Shown piece by piece: positions 1-10,237 of a stretch of DNA of 58,675 nt (the stretch's first letter is position 1; each line of letters opens with the position of its first letter). Below the pieces are notes generated by a model. That model was given only the letters and a program-made list of their open reading frames with translations, did not search any database and was not told the origin of the DNA. The translations under genes were made by a program, and so were the position numbers. Origin of the DNA: Coemansia sp. RSA 922 (Eukaryota > Kickxellomycota > Kickxellomycetes > Kickxellales > Kickxellaceae); contig JANBQS010000024.1 in the NCBI GenBank assembly GCA_027577415.1, positions 1 through 58,675 on the forward strand. Direction: 5' to 3'.

Positions 1-256
1 TACTCAGCACCTTCCTCCCCCGCCGCCGCCGCCTCCTCCACCGCCTCCACCACCTCCTCCTCCTCCGCCACCTCCTCCGCCGCCGCCACCGCCGCCACCA
101 CCACCGCCGCCGCCACCACCTCCTCCGCCTCCACCTCCTCCGCCTCCACCTCCTCCGCCTCCACCTCCTCCGCCTCCACCTCCGCCGCCATTCCGCGACG
201 ATGGATGTCGGGACCGACCTGGAGCGGGTGGATGGAAGTGTCATCAACTAATGTAG
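1..256 (+). repeat. CCN-rich poly-proline microsatellite, possible 3' end of a gene cut by the window
   Basis: Positions 1-191 are an almost pure run of CCN triplets, with a regular CCTCCTCCGCCTCCA period in 120-185. The frame starting at base 2 is open from the window edge to a TAG at 254-256. It would encode about 60 prolines and then a short tail ending in CHQLM. This may be the carboxyl end of a proline-rich protein whose start lies outside the window, or simply a low-complexity repeat. The other strand would read as poly-glycine. Coding status is undecided. Confidence 0.5.
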
Positions 257-412
257 CAGGAAGAAATATTAGTTTTTTTTATTTTATTTGAATACAAATT
301 TTGTCTAGAATAGTTTACGTCTCTTTTGGCAAAGACACTACAAGTGGCGATGTCTGTCGGGACAGGTGGTTAGAAGTGTCAAGTAATGTAGCAGAATAAA
401 TGTAAATTTTTA
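199..412. repeat. Degenerate tandem duplication of the FunK1-1 3' end and flank
   Basis: The last codons and 3' flank of the FunK1 gene ending at 416 recur upstream. The segment from 302 (tgtctagaatagtttacgtc) repeats the one from 413 (tgtctagaataatttacgtc), and the match runs on through the caaagacactacaagtggc block. The flank gatgtcgggac...agtgtcatcaactaatgtagcag at 205-262 recurs at about 351-395. The copy keeps the KLF-stop ending but carries one extra T in the cttttggc stretch, so it is out of frame with the real tail. It looks like a tandem duplication of the gene's end that then decayed. Confidence 0.7.
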
Positions 413-415
413 TGT

Positions 416-2917
416 CTAGAATAATTTACGTCGCTTTGGCGAAGACACTACAGGTGGCTCTACTGCTCTCAAAGCATCAAAATTAGCAGGAGATCTCGGC
501 ACCAACGCCAGCGGTGTTCCAGGCACATACCTGGGAACAGCGGTAGTATAGGAAACGGAAGAATGCGTATCGCCAACGACGGTCGATGAATCAGCTCCAG
601 AATCAAGAGGCGGCGGAGGAGGATGAGCAAAATTAATTGGAGCAAAACCAACATCGTCATGCGTCATCTTACGACGCTTCACTCTCGGCGATGCCTCAAC
701 GTCTCTTTGGGCCTTCCGCTTGTTGCGCAGCACGCTGAGCCCATTGGCCGCTGGAAAAGCAACAGCCAAAAGCGGGTGCTGCAGAGGATAGCCCGCCTTT
801 GACGGCGGCTGAATGGTGGCAGTGGACCCGCTGCCGAGTGACGAGAAGGACGATGAGTGCTGCGGCTTGGGCAAAACCATCATAGCCGCCAGGGCCTCGG
901 ACTGCGTGCTCGCCAGGTACTCGTTGACCGCAGCCACGCAGCGCTCGTGGATGACGGCGGCGTACTGCACGCGCCTTACGATTGGGTCGACCAGGCGGCT
1001 CCCGCGCAGCATGCGCCGCGCAGTGCCCGCGCAGCTCGGGTGCGCGAAGATGGCGCGGTGCAGCGCGCGGATCAGCCGCAGCGCGTGGGCGCACGCGGGG
1101 TCGGCAAAGGCGTCGATGGCGGCGTCCAGCGACCTGCGCGACGCAAACACGTCGCGCCGGAACTCGGCCACGCCCGTGGGCCCGACGCTGGCGAGCCGCG
1201 CGCACAGGGCGTCGCGGTGCGAGGGCCGCGCGGCCAGGCACAGCAGCAGCGCCAGCGCGGCCTCCCAGTCGTCGGCCGGCGTGCGCGCCACGTCGAGGCC
1301 CTCGAGGTTGGCGGTGCTCATGAACGGCGCCGTGCCCACGTGGCCGGGCCGTTTGACGTTGCGCTCGTCGTCCGCCGGCACGGCGTGGTCAAAGTCAATC
1401 AGCATGCCGCGGACTGCGCCGTCGGCGCCCCGTACGGCCAGGACGTTGCCGAGCGAAATGTCGCGGTGCAGGACGCCCGTGCGCTCCAGGATGACCGCGT
1501 ACGTGAGCATGGCCCCGGCGACGGCGGCGACGGCGTCCCGCTCGCTGCGCAGCTCGTGCAGCGCCACGCCCACCGGGCCCGAGACCATGCGGCGGTGCAG
1601 GCGGTGCGTCGGCGTGCTGCGCTTCGCGCCGTGCGCCACGGTCCACCGCGCATACGCGTCCAGCTCGGCGCCCAGCACGAGCCGCGTCGAGTCGGGCGCG
1701 CCGCCGACGCGCACGGTGCCGCCGCACAGCAGGCGCTGCAGCACGCCGGCGTCGCACTCGGCCGCGCCGAGCGCCGCGTGCATCCCGCGCATCACGCCGA
1801 CCTCGTCGCGCAGCTCGCCGTCCGCGAGCCCCGTGCCGACCAGCTGCCACGAGTCCTTGAGCACGTAGTCAAACTTTTCGTCGTCCGTGCCCAGCGCCAC
1901 GAGGAAGCACCGCGTGAACCGCCCGAAGAACGAGTCGGCCGCAAAGACCGGGTCGCGCCGCGCGTAGACGACGCGGCTCGCCCCGTCCGAGTCGGGGCAC
2001 TCGATTTCCCAGCGGTCGATGTCTGGGCGCCACTGCATCGACGGGTCGCTGCCCAGGCGCCACGGCTCGGAAAACGCGGCGTGTGCGGCGACGGCGGCGA
2101 GCAGCGCGCGGCCTGCTCTGTCGGTGGTCTTTTGCACGGCCGACACGTGCATGGCGTCGAACTCGGCCAGGCACACGCGCACGCGGCCCGGCGCCAGCAG
2201 CACCACCCACGAGTGGCGCACGTCGGGGTTGCGCCGCGCGTGGCGGTTCTTCGCCGCCACCACGCTCTCCATGACGCCCGACGCAAACGGCGTCTCGACG
2301 TCCGCGCCCGCGCACGCCGCCACGCCCAGCACCGCGCTGCTCCCGGCGCCGACCTGGAAGCTCAGCACGCCGTCGACGACGTCCGAGCACTCCACGCCCA
2401 GCGCGCGGCCGCTGCGCATGGCGCCAACGACCGCCTCCATTCCCACGCGCACAATGCCGCCCGCCGCCGCCGGGCCCCACTCCTCCTCCTCAAACATCGG
2501 CGCCGCCTCGCTCAGCCGCGGCGCCTCTGCGGCCTCGAGCGCCGTGCTGACGCGCCGCCGCGTGCGCCGCAGCCGCGCCATCGCCGCCGCCGGCTGAGTC
2601 GGCTGCCCGTGCGCAAGCGCGCCGATGGCTGCCACGCCCGCCTCGGCTGCTGCTGCTGCCTGCGCCCTCAGCCGCGCGTTTGCGGGCTGCAGTTGCCGCG
2701 CCAAAAACTGCTCGACGTCTGCCGCCTCCGCCTGGTCGGTTGGAACCGAGAACTGGTGTCCGCACACGTCGACGCGGAACGCTCCACGCTCAACCTCTAG
2801 GTCTACACAAAGTAAATTTGAAAAAGTAAAGTCAGTTCTACGCTCATTCCGCGTGACCACAGAAAAATTTAATGTGGCTGGAAATATATTTTTCTTACCT
2901 TGTGCCGTTGGCTCCAT
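416..2917 (-). CDS. FunK1-type fungal protein kinase (copy 1), GC-rich body
   Basis: An 833-residue protein of the FunK1 fungal kinase family (Pkinase_fungal). The nucleotide-binding lysine lies in YVLKDSW (about 351-357). The catalytic loop is HRDISLGN (484-491), the family hallmark. The metal-binding motif is DFD (508-510) instead of DFG, and the activation segment carries GTAPFM (528-533). Residues 90-350 correspond to the family's amino-terminal domain, but the nuclease-like E-x-K of copy 2 is absent here. The carboxyl tail is basic (KRRK motifs near 745 and at the end). Base composition is mosaic: 1021-1080 is 75% GC by count, while 2821-2880 inside the coding start is 40%. The start is the first ATG after upstream stops and lies about 125 bp from a TATA box. 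FunK1 proteins are usually multicopy with poorly known substrates; none can be named here. Confidence 0.85.
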   Translation of the reverse strand: MEPTAQGKKNIFPATLNFSVVTRNERRTDFTFSNLLCVDLEVERGAFRVDVCGHQFSVPTDQAEAADVEQFLARQLQPANARLRAQAAAAAEAGVAAIGALAHGQPTQPAAAMARLRRTRRRVSTALEAAEAPRLSEAAPMFEEEEWGPAAAGGIVRVGMEAVVGAMRSGRALGVECSDVVDGVLSFQVGAGSSAVLGVAACAGADVETPFASGVMESVVAAKNRHARRNPDVRHSWVVLLAPGRVRVCLAEFDAMHVSAVQKTTDRAGRALLAAVAAHAAFSEPWRLGSDPSMQWRPDIDRWEIECPDSDGASRVVYARRDPVFAADSFFGRFTRCFLVALGTDDEKFDYVLKDSWQLVGTGLADGELRDEVGVMRGMHAALGAAECDAGVLQRLLCGGTVRVGGAPDSTRLVLGAELDAYARWTVAHGAKRSTPTHRLHRRMVSGPVGVALHELRSERDAVAAVAGAMLTYAVILERTGVLHRDISLGNVLAVRGADGAVRGMLIDFDHAVPADDERNVKRPGHVGTAPFMSTANLEGLDVARTPADDWEAALALLLCLAARPSHRDALCARLASVGPTGVAEFRRDVFASRRSLDAAIDAFADPACAHALRLIRALHRAIFAHPSCAGTARRMLRGSRLVDPIVRRVQYAAVIHERCVAAVNEYLASTQSEALAAMMVLPKPQHSSSFSSLGSGSTATIQPPSKAGYPLQHPLLAVAFPAANGLSVLRNKRKAQRDVEASPRVKRRKMTHDDVGFAPINFAHPPPPPLDSGADSSTVVGDTHSSVSYTTAVPRYVPGTPLALVPRSPANFDALRAVEPPVVSSPKRRKLF

Positions 2918-3870
2918 TAAAGTACAATTTCAATATTTTAAGTGTGTTTTTCTTTTTGGTCAGGTGGGAAAGAAGTAAATAAATAAATTGATAAAGAGAA
3001 AAAGAAAAAAGGTGAGCGCAATTGGAGAGAGAGAGAGAGGCTTTTTATATAGTGGCAGTATGCTTGCCGATTTTTTTTGGAGTATAGTGTGAGGCTCAGC
3101 ACAACCAGTGTCAAGCCACACAATACCCCCTCTCTTTTATCTATACCAAGCCTTGTTGGAGGAGGGAAGAGAGAGTGTCTGAGAGCACACACACAAAATA
3201 AAATAAAATAGAAAATACAATTTGAAGAGACGAAAGAAAAAGAGGCTTCACACTTTCCATCACGCGCATGCAACAACTTTTATATTTATCCAAGTAGCCC
3301 CTCTCTCTTTCAAACTTACAAAGGAGGGGGGCACTAAACTCATAACAAAAAAACTCCCCTCTCCATTTTTACCCGCGGGACTGGGATCTTGCTTTCCCTA
3401 AGCGATTAACACGTAGTAATCTAATCACAAACATATCCCAAATAGTATTCTATAGAATGTGTACATATCGTAAAGCTCATTTCTTATTCTTTTTTGGAAG
3501 CCACGCGGTTCTCACACACATTTTGCTATATTTAGCTAGCCACTCACAGCTCTACCTTGTGTCCGCAATTCTATTTACGACAATGCTATTCCCCCCACCC
3601 TTCTTGACCTTGAGAGATCGCCTTACAGCTAAACGGCCCACACAGTCAATTGTTCTTGGTCCCGGGAAAAGATGCAAGACCACAATAAAATAATAAAAAA
3701 AAAGACCGCTCGCTCACTGCCGACAGCCCGAATCCACCAAATACATAAACATCGCCCCCTTTTCTTCCCCTCCCTCGCATCTTCTCTTCGTCTCTCAATC
3801 CTCTAACCTCCTCCCCCTATTCCACACACCTCCTTTTTTTTACTCTTACCTCCCCTCCTCTTTTTTAATT
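2918..3870. other. Divergent intergenic promoter region between FunK1-1 and GH16 gene
   Basis: This 953-bp gap separates two divergently transcribed genes. It holds the FunK1 TATA box, GA/CT tracts (about 3024-3040 and 3295-3310), an ACAC run near 3188, and a long pyrimidine-rich stretch from about 3755 to 3865 directly before the GH16 ATG, typical of highly expressed fungal genes. Short open frames here are low-complexity and I do not call them genes. Confidence 0.5.
3041..3052 (-). promoter_or_regulatory. TATA box of FunK1 copy 1
   Basis: On the minus strand this reads CTATATAAAAAG, about 125 bp upstream of the ATG at 2917, followed by a CT repeat. The position suits a core promoter. Function is inferred from motif and spacing only. 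Confidence 0.5.
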
Positions 3871-4896
3871 ATGAAGGTCTCCGTCTTTGGCGCTGCTGCT
3901 GTGCTGGCTGCTGCCTCTTCCCAAGTTCTTGCTCAGAGCACTTGTAACCAGTGGGCTCCTTGCTTCCGTGAGGGATACTGTGATGCCAATGCCATGTTCT
4001 GTCTCTGGGGTCTCTGCGATCCTATCAAGTCCTTCAACTCTACTGCTTGCTGGCAACCAGAAGCCTGTGCTACACAGACCGTAAACTTTGACTCTGTCGC
4101 TGACGCCATCCCAATCAAGGCCTACAGTGGCAACCCAGCAACCAACGCATTCCTCTCAGTCTTTGAACCAAACCACGCTTCAGTCGCTAATGGAAATTTG
4201 GCTTTGCAAATGACCTACGATCCTGCTCAAAAGAAGGGTTTTGGTGCTACCGTCTCCGCCTCTCACACTATCCAGTATGGTCGTACTACTGCTCGTGTAA
4301 AGACTGCTTCTATTGCTCCTGGTGTCGTATCGGCTTTCATTATTCGTAATGATCAGACTGGTGATGAAATCGATTTCGAGTGGGTCGGCAAGTCTCCAAA
4401 TGAAGTACAGACCAATTTTTACTTTAACAACGTCCTCGATTACACCAAGATGGTTCCCTACAACGTCGGCGGTAATACGGCGGCTGAATACCACGATTAC
4501 ACTATTGACTGGTCGCCAGAAGCCCTGGTCTGGTTGGTCGACGGCAAGGTTATTCGTACTGTTAACCGCAAGGATACTTTTAATCCGGCTACCAACACTT
4601 ATGCCTACCCTACGTCAAAGTCTCGTATTGCCTTTTCCATTTGGGACGGTGGTAACTCTGGCGCTCAGGGCACGCAGGAGTGGTCCGGGTATCCGACTCC
4701 CTGGGGTGCCAACACCATGTACCAGATGCTGGTCGACTCGGTTCAGATCTCGTGCGGCGGCGATGCCACTCATCCTCCCACCACTCCTCCTGTCACTCCT
4801 CCTGTGACTCCTCCATCCAGCGTCTATCCTACCGCAGTTCCTTCCAGCCCAGTCACTCCTCCGCAAAAGTGCATCCCTCGCCCAAAGTACTACTAA
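3871..4896 (+). CDS. Secreted GH16 Crh-type cell-wall transglycosylase
   Basis: A 341-residue enzyme of glycoside hydrolase family 16, Crh-like, which cross-links chitin to beta-glucan in the wall. The signal peptide is about residues 1-21 (ending VLAQS). A cysteine-rich segment (residues 25-60) resembles the chitin-binding region seen at the front of some Crh proteins. The catalytic motif DEIDFE (165-170) supplies nucleophile E166, helper D168 and acid/base E170. After the catalytic domain comes a Pro/Thr tail with repeated TPPVTPP, ending in KYY without a hydrophobic stretch. No GPI signal is visible, so the protein should be secreted or held by the wall. The gene is uninterrupted, follows a pyrimidine-rich leader and converges on the next gene with only 31 bp between stop codons. 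Whether the donor is chitin or glucan cannot be read from the sequence. Confidence 0.9.
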   Translation: MKVSVFGAAAVLAAASSQVLAQSTCNQWAPCFREGYCDANAMFCLWGLCDPIKSFNSTACWQPEACATQTVNFDSVADAIPIKAYSGNPATNAFLSVFEPNHASVANGNLALQMTYDPAQKKGFGATVSASHTIQYGRTTARVKTASIAPGVVSAFIIRNDQTGDEIDFEWVGKSPNEVQTNFYFNNVLDYTKMVPYNVGGNTAAEYHDYTIDWSPEALVWLVDGKVIRTVNRKDTFNPATNTYAYPTSKSRIAFSIWDGGNSGAQGTQEWSGYPTPWGANTMYQMLVDSVQISCGGDATHPPTTPPVTPPVTPPSSVYPTAVPSSPVTPPQKCIPRPKYY

Positions 4897-4927
4897 AATT
4901 TTACTCTGTGAGTTAATAAACTATTTA

Positions 4928-5593
4928 TTAGTGGTCAAAATACATCCAGTCGTCGTCAACAAGACTGTTGGTTTGTTTTCGCAACTCGCCCATGATTTCC
5001 TGCTTCCACGCTACTTTGGTCTCCTCCACCGCCATCTTAGTCAACCGCTCTAGCTCTCCCTCTTGAATGACATTTAGCACAAAGTCTTCGTCAATAGCCT
5101 CAATGTCTCTCTCCAAAGCACGGCCCGCCGGTATTGGCGTCGAGTATCCATTGATATAAACCCCGTCTCCATCCAACTCTGGTGGCAACGGCGGAGACGA
5201 CGTACTATCCATATACTCCAAGGGCTGAAACTCCAATTCCAGGCTATTTTTACTCTGACCCAACGGCGTAGTATCCAACTCACTTTGCTGGTATCCAGCC
5301 GATGATCCAGTATCAAGTCCCGCATATTCCATTTCCATTGACCTCATATCTGTGTAATACTGTGAGGGCAGGCGTCCTGTCTGTACCGGTGTAGTGAATG
5401 CACTGGAGCTGCCTAATGGCTCAAAGTCAGTTCGTCGCTCTATATCTCCTGTGTTGGGTAATGGCGGAAATAATGTGAATTGTTGTGATGGCGTCATAAT
5501 TTGACTATGTTCGTCTGTGCTGTCGGGTGTATTTCCACCTGCTTGCTGACCAAACAGCGGAAACGACGGAGGTAAATGACGTCTAGAGCCCAT
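4928..5593 (-). CDS. Hypothetical protein with acidic conserved-looking tail
   Basis: A 221-residue protein that I do not recognise. The first 130 residues are polar and Pro/Ser/Gly-rich, probably disordered. The last 60 residues look folded and helical: DIEAIDEDFVLNVI, then a charged helix (ELERLTKMAVEETK) and the ending DDDWMYFDH. No signal peptide or membrane segment is present. The coding frame is uninterrupted and runs against the GH16 gene, so the two 3' ends probably overlap. The structured tail suggests a protein-interaction motif. Confidence 0.7.
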   Translation of the reverse strand: MGSRRHLPPSFPLFGQQAGGNTPDSTDEHSQIMTPSQQFTLFPPLPNTGDIERRTDFEPLGSSSAFTTPVQTGRLPSQYYTDMRSMEMEYAGLDTGSSAGYQQSELDTTPLGQSKNSLELEFQPLEYMDSTSSPPLPPELDGDGVYINGYSTPIPAGRALERDIEAIDEDFVLNVIQEGELERLTKMAVEETKVAWKQEIMGELRKQTNSLVDDDWMYFDH

Positions 5594-5889
5594 TGGATTT
5601 GGTTAAAAAGAATTAATACAAAAAGAAAATGAATTGGTGCAAATAATAAAAGTTCTTGGAAAGAAAACTAGCATTCTTTGTATTTGATAAAAATAAAAAT
5701 CAGTATCTTGTGGATTGGATGATCCAGCAAGGGGAATGATCAATATCGGGTTAATCCAAAATGTGTCGAGTTTGTCGCCAACAACGCAAATGGCAGAAAG
5801 ACCAAAAGAGTTTTAAAGTACAAATGATATTTCGTTATTGGATAAAAGTAAACTAAAGATGGAAAAGTAACCAACATCTGTCCAATATT

Positions 5890-8098
5890 TCAAGCCGATT
5901 TTAGCTGTTTCAAAAGATCCATCGTCTCCTCATCAATATAGCCGCTCAACAGCTCGGGATTGTTGCCTCGAGGGGTGTAAGGGTCGATGACAAGGTCCGG
6001 AGCAATATACTCGCCATTGTCGACAAACAGATACTTGCGATACTTGTAAAGCAGCTGACGTAGTTCGCACGAGACATTTTTGACGCCAAAGAACTCAAGG
6101 AAGCGTGATTCGCGAGCAAGACAACCGACGCGCACCATAGCAAGGTTTCTGTTCTCGTGATAGTCGAATGCGCAGACAATAGGATCCTTGCTGCTCTCGA
6201 GAGTCGAGAGAGCGTGCAATACAACATAGAAGGTAGACTCGATCTCATCCATAGGTCCTCGTGCAGTTGCGGCGCTCAAAACCGGAATGCTCATATAGTA
6301 CGGAGTTCCTGTGAGCGGCTTGTTGGTGGTACTGGCCGCGTCGCCCTCAAACTCCCACTTCGCGAGTACAGCCCCTCGATGGCGAATGGCTTCGTCTGAT
6401 AGCCCGTCAACCGGGAGCAATTTTCCATAGCCCCAATCGATAACTTTGACTTGGCCGCTACGGTTGACTCGTACGTTTCCCATCGAAATATCACGGTGGA
6501 GAATGGCACTGAGCGCATATGCCTGCGCCAGGCACCGAAGGGTGCCATTAATTACGACACGGACCTTATCAAGAGTCGGGTCGGCACAGCGTGACTCTCC
6601 AATAATAGGCAGTAGGTACTCTTCGATAGAGCTCCCGCAGTGTTCGAGTACAAGGAACTCCAGCCGGTAGCCGAACATGTTCTTCACAAGAACCCCGCTT
6701 AAAAATACCTTCGGTATATTGTCCACGCCGGCTTGCTCAAGAAGCTCGTAGACCGCTCCCTCTGGCACAACGTCCACCGGCACCCACGACAGCTTGAGGA
6801 ACACGCTCTTCCCCCCGTATTCCGCCTCGTATATGTGGGCTAGTCTGTGGCGCGGATGTACCGCGCGTTTCATGTGTTTGCCGAGTTTAACCGCGCTTGG
6901 GTCGCGCCTTGTTGAAACTGCGATCGTGGCCTCCTTAGAGCTGGCGGAGATGTGAGCAAAGCTCAAGTAGCTTCGCTCTCCGAAAACGCTGCAATAATGA
7001 CCAAACTCTTCGGGTGTCAGAGTCAGCAAAAAATACAGCCGCACCATAGTCTTGCGGACCGATTCAATATCATCGCTGTCGATACGACTATCGTTGTGGC
7101 AGATATGTCCAAGAGGAACGTCGTACCACTTGTCGCGCGTAAAGACCACAAGAGTCAACACGGTGCCTCGAATCAGTAATACCGGTACACAAGCGCGGGA
7201 AGGCTGCGCTGCCCAAATGCTGGTTTGGTAATCGGCGATCTGCTCCAGTATCTCGCCGCCAATAGGCTTGTCACCCCCTTCCCGCTTGGCCTCAACGATA
7301 ATGTGCGCCGAATTGATATCCAGGACGGTGGTGTTGTAAAAAAAAACCATATCAGCCTTGTGACCCTTACTATCCTTAATGGCCGTTGTTTGGTGATCCT
7401 TCAGCAAGTACGGGCACTCTGGGAGTTTCTGTAGAGCTCGGGCAAGAAGTTTTTTGTTGCGCTCGCGTACGGCGTTCTTCATCAAGCGTACAAGTTCCAT
7501 AAAGTACGCCGTGATCGCCTTTTCGCCAGTAACGCCAGTTACACCTGTAAACTTCGGCTCTTCGGTTTCGCTTGCTTGCTTGCGGGAGACCTGGACAGAG
7601 GCCGTCGTGGGCGTCATTTTGTTGTTCACAAACGCAGGAGCGTTCGTGGACAGATACTTGAATAAGGTGGGTGTTGAATTCTCGAAGGCTTCGAACTTGT
7701 CGGACAGTCCCAAGTCATCGACTACTCCTTCGTAGGTGTCATTCCGCCTGCAGTGCACAACGGCGCTCAATATCCTATTGCGCCGGGCAGCCAATTTGGT
7801 GTCACTCTCTGGTAACAGCGACCCCTTCGACTGAGACTTCAGGGGTGTTTGGTCGACGACGCTTCGACTTCCTTGTCTCTAAAAAACATAAAGCAAAGAC
7901 AGGTAAAACAAAGTGTTAGTACTTTTGGCCCTCATATATTCGCTGAATTCGAAGTGCCAAAATAAAAAATAAATTGAATTTGGAGCTCAAAAGGCCAGTG
8001 CTTACCGAGCCTGAGGCGCCTGTGGTTCTTGCCGAAATAGCCAAGCCACCAATGTGAATATCGCTAGAGCTCTTCGTGGGCGTTTTATAGCCGGACAT
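5890..8098 (-). CDS. FunK1-type kinase (copy 2), two exons, with N-terminal RecB-like nuclease motif
   Basis: Two exons: 8006-8098 (31 codons, ATG at 8098) and 5890-7878, joined in phase 0 across a 127-nt intron (7879-8005, donor GTAAGC, acceptor TTTTTTAG). The spliced product has 693 residues. The kinase part has VFLK lysine (about 393), HRDISMGN (492-499), DWG (512-514, replacing DFG) and GTPYYM, the FunK1 signature. The upstream domain contains KADM (D207), VEAK (E227, K229) and QIADY (Q244, Y248), the spacing of a PD-(D/E)XK nuclease with QxxxY. Such a domain in front of a kinase is inference from motifs, not a proven activity. The ATG of ATGTTTTTTAG just before exon 2 belongs to the intron end and leads to a stop after 16 codons. 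Two decayed relatives lie at 9.0-9.4 and 14.4-15.3 kb. Confidence 0.88.
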
Positions 8099-9035
8099 TG
8101 CAAAAAAAAATGAAAGAGTTGATTCGATATATTACTAAATGAGAAGAGAAAAATAAATTTACTGGAAAAGAAGGCGAAATTCAAAAGCGTAAACAAAAAG
8201 TAAAGGTAAACAACGAGTCGAGTCGCTTGAATCAGCTCAGCTTGGCAGCTCAACAAATGTTTGTTGATCAATTATTTGTGATCGATTAGCTATTGAGGGC
8301 GCTGTAGACGTCACACTCATAAAAAACGAATCTCACAGCCAAAAAATAAAAAATAAAAAATAAAAACATTGAGGGCATACTGGTTTTATTTACAAACACC
8401 AACGCATGCCATTTTCAAGTTCGCATTTGAAGAAGTGTTTTTATTGATACCAGCTACATCTTGGATAGAACAAAATAACCCCCATTGAGATGCTAGCAGC
8501 CAGAAAAAAAATGCCTTGCTGAAAAATAGTAGCTATTGATTAAGTGATTAGATGCGAGGATGGAAAAAGCACGAAGCTCGGAATAACCACATTGGAATAT
8601 GGATAGGCATAGAAGCCCGTGCATAGAATGTCATTCTACAGACATAGATGGGGCTGCGGATGAGATAGATGGATCATCGTGATCTCCATTGCTCGTGGGA
8701 GCCGCAACCCTACTAACTAAGCTCAGCCCACAGTTTTGTGGAGGATTGCTTTTTCAATCCTCACACAGATGGCGCATGTGAACACGCACCATGTGATTGG
8801 TTGCATTTGACACATGTGTGTGGCCAAATACAACGGCACGGGTGGCAGCTTCAGATACCTTTGATGATCACAGGCTCGGTTTTTAGTATTTATAGGCTTA
8901 CCTGCTCTGCATTTAGGCCGGGAGTCAGATAATTTCTTCTCTTCTTTATTTTTTAAAAATACTATAGAATTAAAAATACTATGCCTGCTTGACCTCTGAT
9001 AATGTGTGCTCTCAATTGTCTGGTTAGTATCTTTA
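8099..9035. other. Intergenic, AT-rich; contains spacer repeat shared with FunK1 pseudogene 2
   Basis: No convincing gene. An (AAAAAAT)n run lies at 8341-8366. The stretch from about 8848 (acctttgatgatcacag) to 8990 matches, imperfectly, 14265-14410 in front of the second FunK1 pseudogene, so it is part of a duplicated unit. Confidence 0.5.
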
Positions 9036-9430
9036 TAAATGAAAGCTAAATCAGTCTTGTGACCCTTGCTGCCTTAGTAGCGGTTGTCTAGTATCCATAC
9101 AGTAAGTACAGGCATCCTAGGACTTTCTGAAGGGATCTGGCAGGGAATTTTTTGTTGCGCTCGTGTATGGTATTCTTCATCAAGCGTACAAGTTTCATAA
9201 AATATGCTGTAACTGCCTTTTTGCCATTTTCGCCAGTTACGCCTATAAACTTTGGCTCTTCGGTTTTGCTTGCTTTCTTGCGGGAGACCTGGACAGTGGC
9301 CGTCGTGGGCGTCATTTTGTTGTTTACAAAGGCAGGTGCATTCGTGGACAGGGAATTAAACAAGGTGGGCCTTAAGTTTCTAAAGGCTTCAAACTCGTCT
9401 GACAATCCTAAGTCATCGACTATCCGCTTG
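9036..9430 (-). pseudogene. FunK1 pseudogene 1 (N-terminal fragment)
   Basis: The translated fragment aligns with about residues 85-210 of FunK1 copy 2 and shares long identical stretches such as NAPAFVNNKMTPTTA and TAYFM-LVRLMKN. The match continues in degraded form down to about 9039, where the tcagtcttgtgacccttgct stretch corresponds to 7353-7372 of the full gene. The first exon, the rest of the amino-terminal domain and the whole kinase domain are missing. Similarity stops abruptly at about 9428, right after the cagtcatcgact equivalent. It is a truncated, decaying duplicate. Confidence 0.85.
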
Positions 9431-9540
9431 TGGCTATATTTCTCCCTCTAGCTTTCATGTCTTTCTTACTATTAAAGAATCTTTTTAAACTTTATTATTC
9501 TCGTGAACATTTTATTCACATTCTCCTTTTATATCACTAC

Positions 9541-9771
9541 CATTTCGATCCCAGCAACAACGAACTTGATGGGAAGATCTCATTTAGAAACGAATCACAA
9601 CAAGTGGCCGGCTGCCTACATCACATAATTCAGTATTATCACCAATCAGCTACAGATGACAACACCAATGCCCCGGCTGCACCCATTAACCTGCCCTCTG
9701 TGGCTTGAACCAATTTTTTTATTTTAATTTATCACAATAAATTTGCGCTTAAAGGTTGCACCAAAAAAACA
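9541..9771 (+). repeat. Coding-like repeat R, copy 1
   Basis: About 230 bp, repeated at 14024-14254 in the same orientation. Both copies read an open frame containing SFRNESQQV and HHIIQY, and most differences between them fall at third codon positions. The stretch was therefore protein-coding when it duplicated. This copy ends in a TGA at 9706-9708; the shared non-coding tail (aaatttgcgcttaaaggtt) follows. The source protein is not recognised. It may be the last exon of a lost gene. Confidence 0.65.
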
Positions 9772-10237
9772 GCTTAGACCACAGATAAGTATAGTATAAA
9801 AAAGTTTACTTGTGTTTACAGAATAGAAACTTTTTATCTTCTCTTTAGTGCTTACTGACTTGACATTTAGCATAAAAAGGTGCCGAAAAGAGATTCGTGG
9901 TATGCGAGGGAATTAGCAGGCGACATTTATGCGAGAACGTAGTGTTTCTATAAAAGTAATCCTAAGGATAAAAATAACCTGCTCTTTGGTGTTGTCGATT
10001 CCCTTGGTCTTGCAGAGAAATAGATGCCCTAAAACTTTGTATTTATATATTCTCTTCAATGTAAACAACAGTGATTTGTTTGAAAAAAGTGCTATAGTAG
10101 TTATCATTAGGCGGACAGGGTTAGAAGACTAATGATGTGGGTTGGACATGTGTGGTTCATGAAAGGAACAAATGCCTGGGCCAAGTCAGTAGCCGCAGGT
10201 GTGCCAAGGTAAATGCTATTGTTGTTACATAACTTTA

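Noticed and set aside
857..2800. A 647-codon plus-strand frame opposite FunK1 copy 1
   Set aside because: Arg/His/Ala-rich composition typical of an antisense read of a GC-rich gene; the minus frame has clear kinase motifs.
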